Shown here piece by piece: positions 63,185 through 64,000 of a DNA stretch of 64,000 nt. The notes beneath the pieces were generated by a model. The model was not told the origin of the DNA, ran no database searches, and saw nothing but the letters and a program-made list of their open reading frames with translations. The DNA lies in contig JAGVSM010003013.1 of assembly GCA_022494885.1 (NCBI GenBank), positions 1 through 64,000 of the forward strand. The letters are read 5' to 3'. The translations under genes and the position numbers were made by a program. This DNA comes from Micrasema longulum. Its lineage: Eukaryota > Arthropoda > Insecta > Trichoptera > Brachycentridae. Position 1 is the first letter of the stretch. Each line of letters opens with the position of its first letter.

Positions 63185-63660
63185 AAATGACATTCATAAC
63201 TCAATTTTGCAAAAAATGTGACTTCCAGCCTTTCAGCTTTAAGGTACAGATTTCATAAATGGATACATTCTGTTCAAAGAGAACTTTGAGTTTTTTTATA
63301 AATAACTTTTTAACTAACCCTCAGAGAATTGAAATGATTTTATAAGTATACCGACGATATGCCCTTTTGCCTTCCCACTACCGTTTTATTTTATTACTTA
63401 TTTAAGAGAAAATCTGTCACAAGCTTGCAGAAATTCCAATGCGCAATTATTTTCTAATAAATATTTTTTTGACATTTGACAGCCGTCGTCTAAGGAAAAT
63501 CTAGTGACAGATGACAGTTGTTAACCATAGAATGTTTTGATTTGACTATATTCTATTATTTTCTAGATGGTAGTGATACTAGTGATTAAATATCGATCTT
63601 TATTCGAAGAAAATAGTCGAATGGATTCATTCGGTTATTCGGTATCACATTGTAGACAAA
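63185..63660. other. Anonymous AT-rich interval
   Basis: No gene or clear repeat was recognised before the last LINE-A copy. Confidence 0.4.
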
Positions 63661-63667
63661 AACGACA

Positions 63668-63985
63668 AAAACAAACCATCACGCCGTTTCCCCGTAAGGG
63701 TAGGCAGAGAGGTCAGAACGCCACATCACTCTATCTTTGCATACAGATCTCGCTTCTTCTACATTCATACATCTTCTCATGCACGCGCGCCGATTATTCC
63801 GACTTTTGACATGTCAATCTTCAAGTATTTGTTGGATTTGGTCATGCCATGTCTTTCTCGGTCTACATCTATTTCTGCATCCATCAACATTCGCATTGTA
63901 AATATTTTTAGCCGTTCTTTCGCTGTCCATTCGCTCTACATGTCCAAACCAGCGCAGAACTCTTTTCTTGATTTTTCATTTATCG
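63668..63985 (-). mobile_element. LINE-A copy j, 5' truncated
   Basis: Plus-strand start ACCATCACGCCGTTTCCCCG is the reversed 3' end. The minus strand encodes the last 100 or so codons with WFGHVER-region remnants. Confidence 0.75.
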
Positions 63986-64000
63986 ATCATTGTAATTATT

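Overview
This is a eukaryotic, intron-rich, AT-rich window crowded with transposable elements. The gene content and codon style are animal. The repeat mix (tRNA-headed SINEs beginning with a GGCCTCGTGGTGTA-like promoter, RTE/CR1-like LINEs, mariner, piggyBac with TTAA target sites, foldback repeats) points to an insect, most likely a moth or butterfly. The insect call is firm and the order is an inference. No bacterial operon, CRISPR array or intact virus is visible.

Three protein-coding genes can be rebuilt exon by exon. (1) On the minus strand a complete nine-exon Memo (MEMO1) orthologue runs from its ATG at 28434 to its stop at 5826, giving 292 residues with every exon phase compatible. 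(2) On the plus strand a complete nine-exon ferrochelatase runs from its ATG at 31017 to its stop at 50504, giving 393 residues. It has the catalytic His and Glu and all four cysteines of the animal [2Fe-2S] cluster. (3) On the minus strand, downstream of ferrochelatase, a two-exon C2H2 zinc-finger gene with ten fingers lies at 53701-58122. Memo and ferrochelatase are head to head, with 2.6 kb between the two start codons. A single exon-like fragment encoding the first part of a THAP zinc finger lies in ferrochelatase intron 1.

The rest is mostly mobile DNA inside introns. 1-5800 (downstream of Memo): foldback blocks and LINE-A copies. 5970-11500 (Memo intron 8): a foldback repeat, a LINE tail, a piggyBac copy with intact ends, and a nested hAT-like element holding a TIR element and a SINE. 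11600-13880 (Memo intron 7): LINE-A and about 200 bp tandem repeats. 14040-18210 (Memo intron 6): a minus-strand mariner copy broken by a TIR element and by a 35 bp minisatellite grown from its own catalytic motif, plus LINE tails. 18280-28386 (Memo introns 5 to 1): LINEs, foldbacks with clear target-site duplications, and L2-tailed repeats. 31054-50434 (ferrochelatase introns): an L2-like LINE, a LINE nested in a LINE with a 12 bp target duplication, the second 36 bp satellite copy, and long foldback blocks. 50505-64000: foldbacks including a three-unit tandem array of about 390 bp, RTE-like LINEs split by a TIR element, and more LINE-A.

The biology shared by the two main genes would be iron and heme. 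Ferrochelatase inserts ferrous iron into protoporphyrin IX at the mitochondrial inner membrane. MEMO1 is a redox protein of the extradiol-dioxygenase fold that has been reported to bind copper or iron. Whether their divergent arrangement matters is inference. The most unusual DNA feature is the minisatellite of about 17 copies derived from the codons of the mariner catalytic aspartate. The least described component is the foldback repeat family, which has 11-12 bp target duplications and appears in more than 15 blocks.
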